Below, in pieces: positions 18,630-27,627 of a stretch of 64,000 nucleotides of DNA. The stretch spans positions 1-64,000 of the forward strand of contig JAIOPV010000278.1 of NCBI GenBank assembly GCA_021413735.1, given 5' to 3'. The stretch is from Planctomycetota bacterium. Lineage in GTDB: Bacteria > Planctomycetota > Planctomycetia > Gemmatales > Gemmataceae. Under the pieces are notes generated by a model. The model was not told where the DNA came from, made no database searches, and saw only the letters and a program-made list of their open reading frames with translations. Each line of letters starts with the position of its first letter. The first letter of the stretch is position 1. A program made the translations under genes and the position numbers.

Positions 18630-20597
18630 ATGAGCCAACCCGAAACACCAGCACCAAAATTTCTCCCATTTGGAGCAGAGGCAGCTCCGTCCGGGACCAT
18701 CGCACCCGATAAACCCTGGTTCGGGCCACAAGACCTCTACCTGTTCAACGAAGGCAGTCACCTCAGGCTCTATGACAAGTTCGGGGCACACCCGACAACC
18801 AGCGGCGGCGTGGCGGGCTATCACTTCGCAGTGTGGGCACCGAACGCGGATTACGTTTCGGTCGTGGGCGACTTCAACTCGTGGGACAAGGGTAAGAATC
18901 CGCTTCATCAAGTCGGCACGAGCGGCGTGTGGGCCGGTTTCATTCCGGGAACAAAAGCGGGCGTCTGCTACAAGTACCACGTTGCCGCTCCGGGTGGCTT
19001 CACGGCTGAGAAGACCGACCCGTTTGCGTTCACCTGCGAGATTCCGCCGAAGGCTGCCGCCGTCACCTGGGACATGAGCTACACCTGGAACGACGGCGAG
19101 TGGATGAAGACTCGCAGAGAGAAATCTGCACAAGACAAGCCCGTGAGCATTTACGAAGTGCACCTCGGCTCGTGGATGCGGCAAGCCGACCCGCCGTATC
19201 ACTCGCTGAACTACCGCGAAGTTGGCCCGAAGCTCGCGGCGTACTGCAAGGACATGGGGTTCACGCACGTCGAACTGCTGCCGATCACGGAACACCCGTT
19301 CTTCGCGTCGTGGGGCTACCAGACCACCGGCTACTTCGCCGCGACAAGTCGCTACGGCACCCCGCAAGACCTGATGTACCTCGTGGATGTCCTGCACCAA
19401 GCGGGCGTCGGCGTCATTCTCGACTGGGTGCCGAGCCACTTCGCCACCGATGCGTGGGCACTCTCGAACTTCGACGGCACGCACCTCTACGAACACTCCG
19501 ACAGCCGACAGGGATTCCACCCGGACTGGGGTAGCTTCGTCTTCAACTACAGCCGACACGAAGTGCGGAGCTTCCTGCTGTCGTCGGCACTGTTCTGGCT
19601 CGACAAATACCACATCGACGGCATTCGCGTGGATGCGGTGGCGTCGATGCTGTACCTGGATTACTCCCGCAAAGACGGCGAGTGGGTACCAAACCAGTAC
19701 GGCGGCAAGGAGAACATCGACGCGATCTCGTTCCTCCGTCGCTTCAACGAGGAAGTGTATCGCCACTTCCCGGACGTGCAGACGTATGCCGAGGAATCGA
19801 CGGCGTGGGCAATGGTATCGCGACCGACGTATGTGGGCGGGTTGGGCTTCGGCTACAAGTGGGACATGGGCTGGATGCACGACACGCTGCGATACTGCCA
19901 GTACGATCCCGTGCATCGCAAGTACCACCAGAACGACCTCACGTTCCGGATGCTGTACGCTTACAACGAGAACTTCGTGCTGCCGTTGTCGCACGATGAA
20001 GTCGTTCACGGCAAGGGGCCGCTGTGGGACAAAATGGCTGGCGACGAATGGCAGAAGTTCGCGGGCTTGCGAATGCTGTTCGCGTATCAGTGGGCGATGA
20101 CCGGCAAGAAGCTGCTGTTCATGGGCTGTGAGATTGCCCAGCGGCAGGAATGGCGACACGATACGAGCCTGGACTGGCACCAACTCAAGCACGCTCCGCA
20201 CAAGGGCGTGCAATCGCTGGTTCGCGATCTGAACAAGTTCTACGCGGCTGAACCCGCGATGCACCAACTCGACAATCAACCCGGTGGCCTGGAGTGGGTC
20301 GATTGCCTCGACGCAGCGAACAGCGTGTTGAGCTTCATGCGGAAGGGCAAAACCGAAGACGTGGTTCTCGTGGTGTTCAACATGACGCCAGTGCCACGGC
20401 TCGGGTATCGCGTTGGCGTCCCAGGCCCAGGCTTCTGGACGGAAGTGCTGAACACCGACTCGGGCAATTATGGTGGCAGCAACGTCGGCAACGGCGGCGG
20501 AGCGTATGCGGAGTTTGTGCCGTTCCACAACCAGAAGTATTCGGTGCTGCTGAACCTGCCGCCGATGGGTGCGGTGTTCTTCAAAGGGAAGGTGTAA
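18630..20597 (+). CDS. glgB: 1,4-alpha-glucan branching enzyme (GH13)
   Basis: 655 residues. It creates alpha-1,6 branches in glycogen. A CBM48-type N-terminal module (FAVWAPNADYVSVVGDFNSW) precedes the GH13 barrel. Catalytic segments: GIRVDAVASMLYLDYSR with the nucleophile Asp, TYAEESTAW with the acid/base Glu, and LPLSHDEVVHGKG with the third Asp. The C-terminal beta domain ends in PPMGAVFFKGKV. The start fits the family length. Transcribed alone, with malQ on the other strand 8 kb away. Confidence 0.96.
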   Translation: MSQPETPAPKFLPFGAEAAPSGTIAPDKPWFGPQDLYLFNEGSHLRLYDKFGAHPTTSGGVAGYHFAVWAPNADYVSVVGDFNSWDKGKNPLHQVGTSGVWAGFIPGTKAGVCYKYHVAAPGGFTAEKTDPFAFTCEIPPKAAAVTWDMSYTWNDGEWMKTRREKSAQDKPVSIYEVHLGSWMRQADPPYHSLNYREVGPKLAAYCKDMGFTHVELLPITEHPFFASWGYQTTGYFAATSRYGTPQDLMYLVDVLHQAGVGVILDWVPSHFATDAWALSNFDGTHLYEHSDSRQGFHPDWGSFVFNYSRHEVRSFLLSSALFWLDKYHIDGIRVDAVASMLYLDYSRKDGEWVPNQYGGKENIDAISFLRRFNEEVYRHFPDVQTYAEESTAWAMVSRPTYVGGLGFGYKWDMGWMHDTLRYCQYDPVHRKYHQNDLTFRMLYAYNENFVLPLSHDEVVHGKGPLWDKMAGDEWQKFAGLRMLFAYQWAMTGKKLLFMGCEIAQRQEWRHDTSLDWHQLKHAPHKGVQSLVRDLNKFYAAEPAMHQLDNQPGGLEWVDCLDAANSVLSFMRKGKTEDVVLVVFNMTPVPRLGYRVGVPGPGFWTEVLNTDSGNYGGSNVGNGGGAYAEFVPFHNQKYSVLLNLPPMGAVFFKGKV

Positions 20598-20613
20598 CAA
20601 CCGATTCGTTTAG

Positions 20614-20661
20614 CGGCGGACCCAACGGGTCCGCCGTCGTGCGTCGCCCCGATGGGGCGAC
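20614..20661. terminator. two GC hairpins between convergent genes
   Basis: Stem one, CGGCGGACCC-AAC-GGGTCCGCCG (20614-20636), and stem two, GTCGCCCC-GAT-GGGGCGAC (20643-20661), are perfect. They sit between the glgB stop and the stop of the opposing cytochrome gene. There is no U-tract, so bidirectional termination is inferred from position. Confidence 0.6.
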
Positions 20662-20675
20662 CGCTTCACATCTCG

Positions 20676-23600
20676 CTATTCCGCATACAGGAACTCGTTC
20701 AGGCAGAACAAAACCTGACAGAAATCGGCCATTGCGGTTTCGCGATCCGCACCGCTCTTGCCCTTGATGAACGGCAACGCATCCGCCAACTCCTCAGCGT
20801 TTGGCTCACGACACAACGCCATCTTGTACGCCAACTTCACCGCCTCATCATCCGTGATCTTCGCATCGGTTAGCACTCTGCGGGCGAAGCCGTGAGCAGC
20901 GCCGCGAACGTGCGGATTGTTCATCAGGTGAAGCGCCTGCGGAGCAATCGTCGTGCTCGGGCGGTCGCCCACGCCTGTCGTGCCATCCGGTGCGTCGAAG
21001 ACCACGAGCGCCGGGATCAGTTTGCTCCTCTTCATCGTGAAGTAGATGCTGCGTCGTGGGCTTTCCTCGCTGAGATGCCCAGGGCCATACATGGTCGTGT
21101 TCAGTTTGCCGCCGACCGCCAGGATCGAATCGCGAATCACTTCTGCACTCAACCGCCGCACCGGTTGACGCCAGACGAGCTTGTTCTCCTGATCGGCCTT
21201 GATCTTCGCCTCGTCGCGGGTCGAACTCAGTTTGTACGCCGCCGATGACACCATCAACTTGTGAATCGGCTTCAGCTTCCAGCCGTTGCGGATCAACTCC
21301 GTCGCGAGGTAGTCGAGCAGTTCCGGATGCGTCGGCGGTTCGCCACGGATGCCGAAGTCGCTCGGCGTACCGACGATCCCTCGGCCAAAGTGCTGCTGCC
21401 ACAGACGATTCACGATGACACGTGCCACGAGATGCCCGGCCCCGCCGTTCGCGTCGGTCATCCAGTCAGCGACAGCGGCACGCTTGAAACTGGTGCGACT
21501 GCCAGCGGGGACGGGTTTGAGCCATTTGGTCTGTGCCTCGGCATCCGGCATCAACACTTGCAGGAACGACACCGGCGCGACGCCTTCCTTCTGTGCGGGG
21601 TCGCCGCGACGCAGGAAGTGCGTCTCGTTCAGAAAGTCAGCCCCTTGCGTGTGCAGCTTGATCGCCGGCAATCCTTCGCTCGAAACCAGTGCCTTGAAGC
21701 GGTTCGGTTTCGGTGCGCGTGCGAGGTGGTCTTGCTCGGCCTTGCGGAGTTTCGCGAACTCCGCATCTTGCGGGGCGAACCACTTCACCGCGGCGGCAAG
21801 TTGCTCCGGCGTGCGTTTATCGGCGGGTGTGGAAAGCGCTGTTCGCACGACTTCCGAAACGGGCGAGGCACCAAGTTCAGGCTTCTCCACGGTCGAAAGC
21901 GACACACGCGGCCGACCCATGCCATGCCCCGTGTTGTTGTTGAACGCCAGCGTCACCGTGATCGTTGTGCCGCCAGGGAAACCCACAGGTTTCTCGAAGG
22001 TGAAAGCAGCAGCTTGGTCCTTGCCGAACTGCGGGTCGATGGCCCACGCCGAGGTCGGGTTGTCGTCAATGGTCGCTGCAATCGGCAAGCCCTTCTGCTC
22101 GACCGTCGCTCGCGGATTCGTGAGTTTCACCGCCACGGGGCCACTGGATTCTTTTGGGATCTTGGGCTGAACCGTGACGCGAATGTCCGACAGAGCGAAG
22201 TTGCCATTCGTGGCACGCCCCGGTCCACCTTTCACCAACGATGGGTCCGCCAGGGCTTCGAGTCGGAGCGAGCGAATGCCTTCCGCGTCCGTGTTGAACT
22301 GAAACGTAAGGGTCTCGGTCGTGGGGTTCTTACCACTCACGAGAATACTGCTATCAGGCTGGATCTTGAGTGTGGCGCCGCCTGCTGATTTCAGCGACCA
22401 CGGTGCCAGAGAAATCCAGTCGAGTGACAACGGCTTGTCACCGCGTGCCTTCTCCCACGCGGCGAATTTGCTCGGAAGCTGTTCCTTCTCGTACTTCGCA
22501 ACCGCATCCGTGAACGTGACGTGCTCCGCATCGAACGCTGTCTTCAACTTCGCATAACCTGCCGTGTCGAGATCGAGTTCCACCTCGGTTCGCACGACCG
22601 TCGTGAACGCCGACAGCATCCGGTAGTAGTCGCGTGCAGGAAATGCGTCGAACTTGTGATCGTGACAGCGGGCACACCCGATCGTCAGCCCCAGGAAGGT
22701 CGTGCCGATGTTGCCGACGATGTCGTCAAGTTCGTCGTAGCGGTGCTTCTCAACTTCGTTCTTCGTGATCTGTGTGCTGTGAACGCCGGCCGCGAGATAA
22801 CCCGTCGCCATCATCGCGAGCGGATTGGTCGGTGCGAGTTCGTCGCCGGCGATCTGCCACTTCACGAACGTGTCGAACGGCAAATCCTGATTCAACGCTT
22901 TGATGACGAAATCGCGGTAGTGGTATGCCGTGGCTCGGTCGTAGTCGTGCTCGAAGCCGTGGCTCTCGGCGAACCGCACGAGGTCGAGCCAGTGACGTGC
23001 CCACTTCTCGCCGAAGTGCTGCGAGCCGAGCAGCGAATCGACCACCTTGTCGAACGCCTCTGGCGACTCATCTTTCAGGAATGCGTCGAGTTGTTCAGGC
23101 GTCGGCGACAAGCCAATGAGATCGAGATACACCCGGCGAAGCAGCGTTCTCTTGTCGGCGGGCGGGTTCTGCTTGAGCTTCGCCGCGTCGAGCTTCGCCT
23201 GCAAGAACCCATCGACTGGATGGCCGGCGGCCGGCGGCTTCACCTGTGCCAACGGCTGATACGCCCAGTGCTTTTTGAGTTCAGGCGCGATGACCTTCTT
23301 GGTCCAGGCGTTGTCCTTCTCCACGAACGGCTTGTCGTATGGTGCCCCAAGGTCGATCCACTCGGCGATCTTGGCGATGTCCGCGTCTGGCAGTTTCGGC
23401 CGTTCGTGCGGCATGTGCGGCTCTTTGATGTGAGCCGTCATCTGCCAAAGCAGGCTCTTCTTCGAGTCGCCGGGAACCATGCCAGGCCCGCGACCGCCAC
23501 CCTTGAGCAACGCCTCGCGGGTACCCATGTCGAGTTCACCTTCGATGCGGTCGCCGCTGTGACACTTCACACATTTCGATTGAAGGATGCCACGCACGGA

Positions 23601-23747
23601 TGTCTTGAACAGTTCCGTGCCCTTGGCCATCTTCGCAACGTGGTCAGGATCGACCTTGGCTTGTGGCGAACCTGGTGCAGCACGATCGACCGAGAGCAAA
23701 GCAACAAGAGCGACAACCGGCACACACCGGGAGAGAAGTGACAGCAT
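20676..23747 (-). CDS. PSCyt1/DUF1549/DUF1553 planctomycete cytochrome protein with extra central domain
   Basis: 1023 residues, the longest of the four here. Signal peptide, then haem motif CVKCH at about 59-63. DUF1549 contains CARCHDHKFDAFP. Between DUF1549 and DUF1553 a stretch of roughly 200 residues (SLDWISLAPWSLKS to VTLAFNNNTGHGMG) resembles a beta-sandwich discoidin or carbohydrate-binding-like module, suggesting polymer binding; this is inference from pattern. The DUF1553 part has VARVIVNRLWQQHFGRGIVGTP. No DUF1501 neighbour. Confidence 0.92.
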   Translation of the reverse strand: MLSLLSRCVPVVALVALLSVDRAAPGSPQAKVDPDHVAKMAKGTELFKTSVRGILQSKCVKCHSGDRIEGELDMGTREALLKGGGRGPGMVPGDSKKSLLWQMTAHIKEPHMPHERPKLPDADIAKIAEWIDLGAPYDKPFVEKDNAWTKKVIAPELKKHWAYQPLAQVKPPAAGHPVDGFLQAKLDAAKLKQNPPADKRTLLRRVYLDLIGLSPTPEQLDAFLKDESPEAFDKVVDSLLGSQHFGEKWARHWLDLVRFAESHGFEHDYDRATAYHYRDFVIKALNQDLPFDTFVKWQIAGDELAPTNPLAMMATGYLAAGVHSTQITKNEVEKHRYDELDDIVGNIGTTFLGLTIGCARCHDHKFDAFPARDYYRMLSAFTTVVRTEVELDLDTAGYAKLKTAFDAEHVTFTDAVAKYEKEQLPSKFAAWEKARGDKPLSLDWISLAPWSLKSAGGATLKIQPDSSILVSGKNPTTETLTFQFNTDAEGIRSLRLEALADPSLVKGGPGRATNGNFALSDIRVTVQPKIPKESSGPVAVKLTNPRATVEQKGLPIAATIDDNPTSAWAIDPQFGKDQAAAFTFEKPVGFPGGTTITVTLAFNNNTGHGMGRPRVSLSTVEKPELGASPVSEVVRTALSTPADKRTPEQLAAAVKWFAPQDAEFAKLRKAEQDHLARAPKPNRFKALVSSEGLPAIKLHTQGADFLNETHFLRRGDPAQKEGVAPVSFLQVLMPDAEAQTKWLKPVPAGSRTSFKRAAVADWMTDANGGAGHLVARVIVNRLWQQHFGRGIVGTPSDFGIRGEPPTHPELLDYLATELIRNGWKLKPIHKLMVSSAAYKLSSTRDEAKIKADQENKLVWRQPVRRLSAEVIRDSILAVGGKLNTTMYGPGHLSEESPRRSIYFTMKRSKLIPALVVFDAPDGTTGVGDRPSTTIAPQALHLMNNPHVRGAAHGFARRVLTDAKITDDEAVKLAYKMALCREPNAEELADALPFIKGKSGADRETAMADFCQVLFCLNEFLYAE

Positions 23748-23866
23748 CAGCGGGAACCTCGACGCAGGCGGGGAAGAACCGACAAGAAACGGGCAGGAAT
23801 TCAGTCTAACCGGTGAGCGGGGAGAAGTGAAGCAATCACTTTCGCTCGTGGAGCGAGCTTCAGGGC

Positions 23867-24010
23867 CATTCCGTATTTCACATTGCGTTTTGTGTTGTGA
23901 AAGTACCCGGCCTGCTAACGCAGGCGGTTCGACTGAAAACCACGGCTTTGTTGAACCGCCTGCGTTAGCAGGCTGGGTTGCTCAACGCTGCCAGTGTGAA
24001 ACACGGAATG
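23867..24010. repeat. nested inverted repeat (GGCGGTTC / CGTTAGCAGG family)
   Basis: Inner arms 23906-23930 and 23953-23978 (around CCTGCTAACGCAGGCGG) are almost perfect complements. Outer arms 23867-23886 and 23992-24010 (around CATTCCGTATTTCACA) pair imperfectly. Located in the 424-base spacer between two minus-strand genes; no coding frame is supported in the spacer. Confidence 0.85.
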
Positions 24011-24037
24011 ACCCTGGAACGTGCTTGTCATCGATTT

Positions 24038-24117
24038 AGTTGGAGGTCAGGCTTTCGAGCCTGACTCTTCGGGCTACGGGGTCTCCGAAGTCAGGCTCGA
24101 AAGCCTGACCTACAACT
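24038..24117. repeat. inverted repeat (GGTCAGGCTTTCGAGCC family)
   Basis: Arms 24038-24071 and 24085-24117 are nearly perfect complements around GTCAGGCTTTCGAGCCTGAC, which is itself palindromic. It follows the previous element by 27 bases and lies 54 bases past the stop of the M20 hydrolase gene, where it could end or stabilise that transcript. Confidence 0.85.
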
Positions 24118-24171
24118 AACAAGCACACCCCCATTCGGGAACCGTGCTTGATGCTTCTGGAGTCGGATGAT

Positions 24172-25611
24172 TCACTCCTTGGTCGTGCTCTTGCCGGGGG
24201 TGCGGTAGTCCAGGGGGGGCGGTTGATCCTTCTCCAACATCGCTGCATACTTCTTGCCAGCCAAACGCTTCACATGTTCGACTTTCGCGGCCTTCACCAA
24301 CTGCGGATCGGTGAACAAATCCCACGCGGTCGCGGCCAGCGTGCGAGCCGCCAAATTCATCCCCTTCTTGCCGATCGTCGTGCCGCCACACGCAACCGCT
24401 TGCCACGAATGCCCGGGCGTTCCAGGCACCCAACACGACGTACTGAACCCCGTCACCGGCACCACCCACGACACATCACCAACATCCGTACTGCCACCAC
24501 CCGTTGCCCCTGATGCGTTGAAGACTTTCGAGATGTCGTCGATCGACAATTTCTCGGGAAACGTTTCCTGCAATCGCACCGCGAACTTCATCTCCTCCGC
24601 GTCGTACTTCAGATCGTTCAACATGGACAGATTCTTCTTTGCGACTTCGGCCAGCGTGTTGTTCGGCAAGATCTCCATCGTGCCCCCGAGATACACAACC
24701 TCCAATTTCGTCTCGGTCGCGAGTGCCCCGGCCTGCGCACATTTCAGCACACGCGGGTAGAGTTGCTGGACGATCTCGGACTTCGGATGGCGAACGTAGA
24801 AGAAGCCCTCGGCGAACTCCGGAACGACGTTCGCGGCCCCGCCGCCGCTCGTGATTGTGTGGTGCAATCGTGTGCCGTCGGGGGTGTGTTCGCGGAGCAA
24901 TTCCACGCCGTGCATCGTGAGCAAAAGCGCGTCCAGCGCAGAACGACCCTTCTCGGGTGAACCGGCCGCGTGCGCTGCGGTGCCACGAAACCTGAACTTC
25001 ACGGCGATTCGCGAAAGGCACGTTGCGTCCCCAGCGCTGTTGCGGCTCGCCGGATGCCAGTGCAAGACCGCGTCGCAATCGTCGAACAGTCCGGCCCGCG
25101 TCATGAACACCTTCGCGGCTCCGCCTTCCTCTGCCGGGCACATATAGAACCGCACCGTGCCCTTGATCTTCCCCGCCTTGATCTGTTCGCCGATCGCCAG
25201 CGCCGCCGACAGCGACGCAACGCCGAAAAGATGGTGCCCGCACGCCTGCCCATTGCCGGTGCCGCCTTCACGCGGCTTGCGGAACGGCACAGCTTCTTGC
25301 GACAACTCAGGCAGCGCGTCGAACTCCCCCATGATGCCGATGACGGGCTTGCCGCTCCCGAACTCGGCCGTGAATGCCGTCGGAATGTCCGCAACGTTCT
25401 TCTTCACGGTGAAACCCGCCTTCTCCGCGATTTCGGCCAGCGCCGCCGAGGATTTCTTCTCCTGGTAGCCTGGCTCGGCCCAGTCCCAGATTTTGAGGGC
25501 AGTCGGCCAGTTCGCATCGGATTGTGCAGACGCGGCCTTTACCGCTGCGTCTTTCTGTGCGTGTGCGAAAGTGGGGAAGGCGATGAGTGAGAGGAACGCA
25601 AGAGTTCGCAT
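24172..25611 (-). CDS. secreted M20-family amidohydrolase (AbgB-like)
   Basis: 479 residues with a signal peptide cleaved near FAHA-Q. Metallopeptidase M20D landmarks: GEFDALPELSQ, the metal-site pair CGHH, the acidic PAEEGGAAKVF, HWHP, and the dimerisation-domain GTAAHAA. Closest in style to aminobenzoyl-glutamate hydrolase subunit B, which cleaves N-acyl amide bonds. Here it would act outside the cytoplasm. Substrate is not determined. It is a single-gene unit flanked by palindromes. Confidence 0.85.
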   Translation of the reverse strand: MRTLAFLSLIAFPTFAHAQKDAAVKAASAQSDANWPTALKIWDWAEPGYQEKKSSAALAEIAEKAGFTVKKNVADIPTAFTAEFGSGKPVIGIMGEFDALPELSQEAVPFRKPREGGTGNGQACGHHLFGVASLSAALAIGEQIKAGKIKGTVRFYMCPAEEGGAAKVFMTRAGLFDDCDAVLHWHPASRNSAGDATCLSRIAVKFRFRGTAAHAAGSPEKGRSALDALLLTMHGVELLREHTPDGTRLHHTITSGGGAANVVPEFAEGFFYVRHPKSEIVQQLYPRVLKCAQAGALATETKLEVVYLGGTMEILPNNTLAEVAKKNLSMLNDLKYDAEEMKFAVRLQETFPEKLSIDDISKVFNASGATGGGSTDVGDVSWVVPVTGFSTSCWVPGTPGHSWQAVACGGTTIGKKGMNLAARTLAATAWDLFTDPQLVKAAKVEHVKRLAGKKYAAMLEKDQPPPLDYRTPGKSTTKE

Positions 25612-25754
25612 GGGGAATCCCGTTGGAAGGACGTGTGGAATTCAATTGTCGCTGATATGTCGATGCGGAGCAACCGTTGAGCGGATGTGCACTGCGGCAC
25701 CACACGCGGCGAAAACCGGAGCCTCCCATAAACTGGTGTCCGGAGGAACCACGA

Positions 25755-26297
25755 ATGACGCTGACGAGTTTCCTTGGTGGCGGCGAGATTCTCGGGGCGA
25801 TGATTACCCCGGCGGTGCTCATCACCGCGTCCGGAACATTGGTGCTCTCGACGTCGAACCGGCTGGGGCGTGTGGTGGATCGCATCCGCAAGCTGGCGGA
25901 GGCTGCCGAGGCGTTGCCGGACGAGTCGGCGACGGTGGAGGTCGTCGAAAAGCGAGCACTGATCGCCGAGCAGATCGTGTGGCTTGCCAGGCGGCTCCAT
26001 CTCCTTCAAACGGCGCTCAGTATCTTCTACGCCTCGATTGGAACGCTGGTTGGTGCGAGCCTGACGGTGGGAATCTCGACCACGACGATGGGCGTAATTG
26101 GCTGGCTACCGATCCTGCTCGCGCTGCTTGGCGCGACCGGATTGATGATCGGTGCGGTGATTTTGGTGCACGAGGCACGGACCGCAGTGAGGGGAACTCT
26201 TCACGAATTGGAACATATCCGCAAAGTTGTCGATCGGAAGACGACGATGAAGTTAACGCAGATCGAGAAACCCGAGGGCGGCCAGGGCGAAAGCTGA
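25755..26297 (+). CDS. DUF2721 family membrane protein
   Basis: 180 residues. Three hydrophobic segments: around 14-32 (AMITPAVLITASGTLVLST), 95-117 and 122-142. The NRLGRVVDRIRKL segment after the first is typical of DUF2721. The C-terminal tail is charged and cytoplasmic. GGAGG lies 9 bases before ATG 25755, which decides the start over an upstream in-frame ATG. Function unknown. Confidence 0.85.
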   Translation: MTLTSFLGGGEILGAMITPAVLITASGTLVLSTSNRLGRVVDRIRKLAEAAEALPDESATVEVVEKRALIAEQIVWLARRLHLLQTALSIFYASIGTLVGASLTVGISTTTMGVIGWLPILLALLGATGLMIGAVILVHEARTAVRGTLHELEHIRKVVDRKTTMKLTQIEKPEGGQGES

Positions 26298-26304
26298 TGA
26301 ACGC

Positions 26305-26592
26305 AGGAAGAGTAGCCACGGATGAACACAGATGAAACACGGATAAGACGAAGGCAGAAGCGAATTTAGCCGCACGATCGAAAACCCGATCAAGACACGA
26401 TCAAAACAAAAGGCAGAGAGCCATTGTGTTGAAAACCGTGGACCCCCTGCGTTTTGGGTTTCTGTCTTTCCAACACTGAATTCTTTTGGTGTTTTGTCTG
26501 AATCGTGTCTTCATCGGGTTTCAATCGGGCGGCGAATTCTGTCATGGTCTTATCCGTGTTTCATCTGTGTTCATCCGTGGCTACTCTTCTTC
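26305..26592. repeat. 288-base composite inverted repeat (AGCCACGGATGAACACAG family)
   Basis: Outer arms 26305-26350 and 26546-26592 are near-identical complements around GGATGAACACAGATGAAAC. Inner arms about 26362-26407 and 26491-26539 (around CCCGATCAAGACACGATC) pair imperfectly. Together they fill most of the 379-base gap between the DUF2721 gene and lpxA. No coding frame is supported. Confidence 0.85.
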
Positions 26593-26676
26593 TTGAACTT
26601 GGGCTTGGCACACGACCGCCTTCAAGATTACGCTCCGCTCCCTGCACCCACCCGCAGTCGGAAAGGACGCCCGACC

Positions 26677-27525
26677 ATGCTTCACCGCGACCCCGCACTC
26701 GTTCACCCGTCTGCCGTCATTTCCGACACCGCCCAGTTCGGCGAGAACGTGAAGATCGGGCCGTTCGCGGTGATCGAAGGTGATGTCAGCATCGGGGCAG
26801 GCACGATCATTGCTCCGCAAACGCATCTCATCGGACCGCTCACGCTCGGCGAAAATAACAACGTCGGCACCGGCACCGTTCTTGGCGGCGCTCCGCAGCA
26901 CCTCGGCTACAAAGGCGAGCCGACAAGCGTGATTATCGGCGACGGAAACATCTTCCGTGAGCATGTGACGATCCATCGCGGCATGCCCGTCGGTGTTGGG
27001 CCGGGAACGGGTACCACGCGGGTTGGCAATCGCAACCTCTTCATGGCGGGAAGCCACGTTGCCCACGACTGCGTCGTCGGCAACGAATGCCTGTTCGCGA
27101 ACGCGGCGGTGATTGGTGGTCACGTCGAGGTGGGCGACCGGGCGCTTCTCAGCGGCAACTCGGCCGTGCATCAGTTCTGCCGGGTTGGTCGGCTTGCGTT
27201 GCTCAGTGGAGCGTCGGCTTCGAGCAAGGACATTCCACCGTTCTGGGTGATGCAGGAAGTGAACTGGGTCTGCGGTGTGAACACGATTGGAATGCGGCGA
27301 GCAGGTATCCCGTCGCCGGAGATTCAGGCTGTGCGGCGTGCGTTCTCGATGATCTACAAGGAGCAGGTGCCGATCCCGGTCGCATTATTGCGGATGGAAG
27401 CGGAGTCGGGTCAGTTCGCGGCGATTCGCGAGTTGGTGCAGTTCATTCGCACATCGAAGCGCGGTATCTGCGGTTCGCATCGTTTCCACGGTCACGGCGA
27501 AGATCGCGAAGCCGCCGCTGCGTGA
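26677..27525 (+). CDS. lpxA: acyl-ACP--UDP-N-acetylglucosamine O-acyltransferase
   Basis: 282 residues. It performs the first step of lipid A synthesis in the cytoplasm, transferring a hydroxyacyl chain to UDP-GlcNAc. A left-handed helix of hexapeptide repeats (VHPSAVISDTAQFGENVKIG onward) runs to about 190. Family residues include the catalytic-His region FMAGSHVAHDCVVG and AVHQFCRVGRLALLSG. The helical C-terminus is shorter in motif conservation than in proteobacteria. No lpxC, lpxD, fabZ or lpxB is adjacent. The frame before ATG 26677 lies in the palindrome and is excluded. Confidence 0.9.
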   Translation: MLHRDPALVHPSAVISDTAQFGENVKIGPFAVIEGDVSIGAGTIIAPQTHLIGPLTLGENNNVGTGTVLGGAPQHLGYKGEPTSVIIGDGNIFREHVTIHRGMPVGVGPGTGTTRVGNRNLFMAGSHVAHDCVVGNECLFANAAVIGGHVEVGDRALLSGNSAVHQFCRVGRLALLSGASASSKDIPPFWVMQEVNWVCGVNTIGMRRAGIPSPEIQAVRRAFSMIYKEQVPIPVALLRMEAESGQFAAIRELVQFIRTSKRGICGSHRFHGHGEDREAAAA

Positions 27526-27553
27526 GACGTGAGGCAGCGGTTCGGAAGGCGAT

Positions 27554-27627
27554 TGATTTGTCGGAGCCCGAGCGCCCAGCAAGGTTCATGCGTGCCCTCG
27601 CTGGGCGCTCGGGCTCTGACAAATCAT
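27554..27627. repeat. inverted repeat (TCGGAGCCCGAGCG family), copy 1
   Basis: Arms 27554-27580 and 27600-27627 pair almost perfectly. It lies between convergent genes and includes the stop codon of the permease gene. A second copy of the family at 35547..35615 also lies between convergent genes, which suggests a terminator role. Confidence 0.85.

Noticed and set aside
18504-20600. 698-codon open frame antisense to glgB
   Set aside because: It mirrors glgB codon bias; the translation is rich in His/Val/Arg with no domain, while glgB has all GH13 motifs.
23867-24117. CRISPR-like array
   Set aside because: The repeats are inverted pairs of different families, with no regular direct repeats or spacers.
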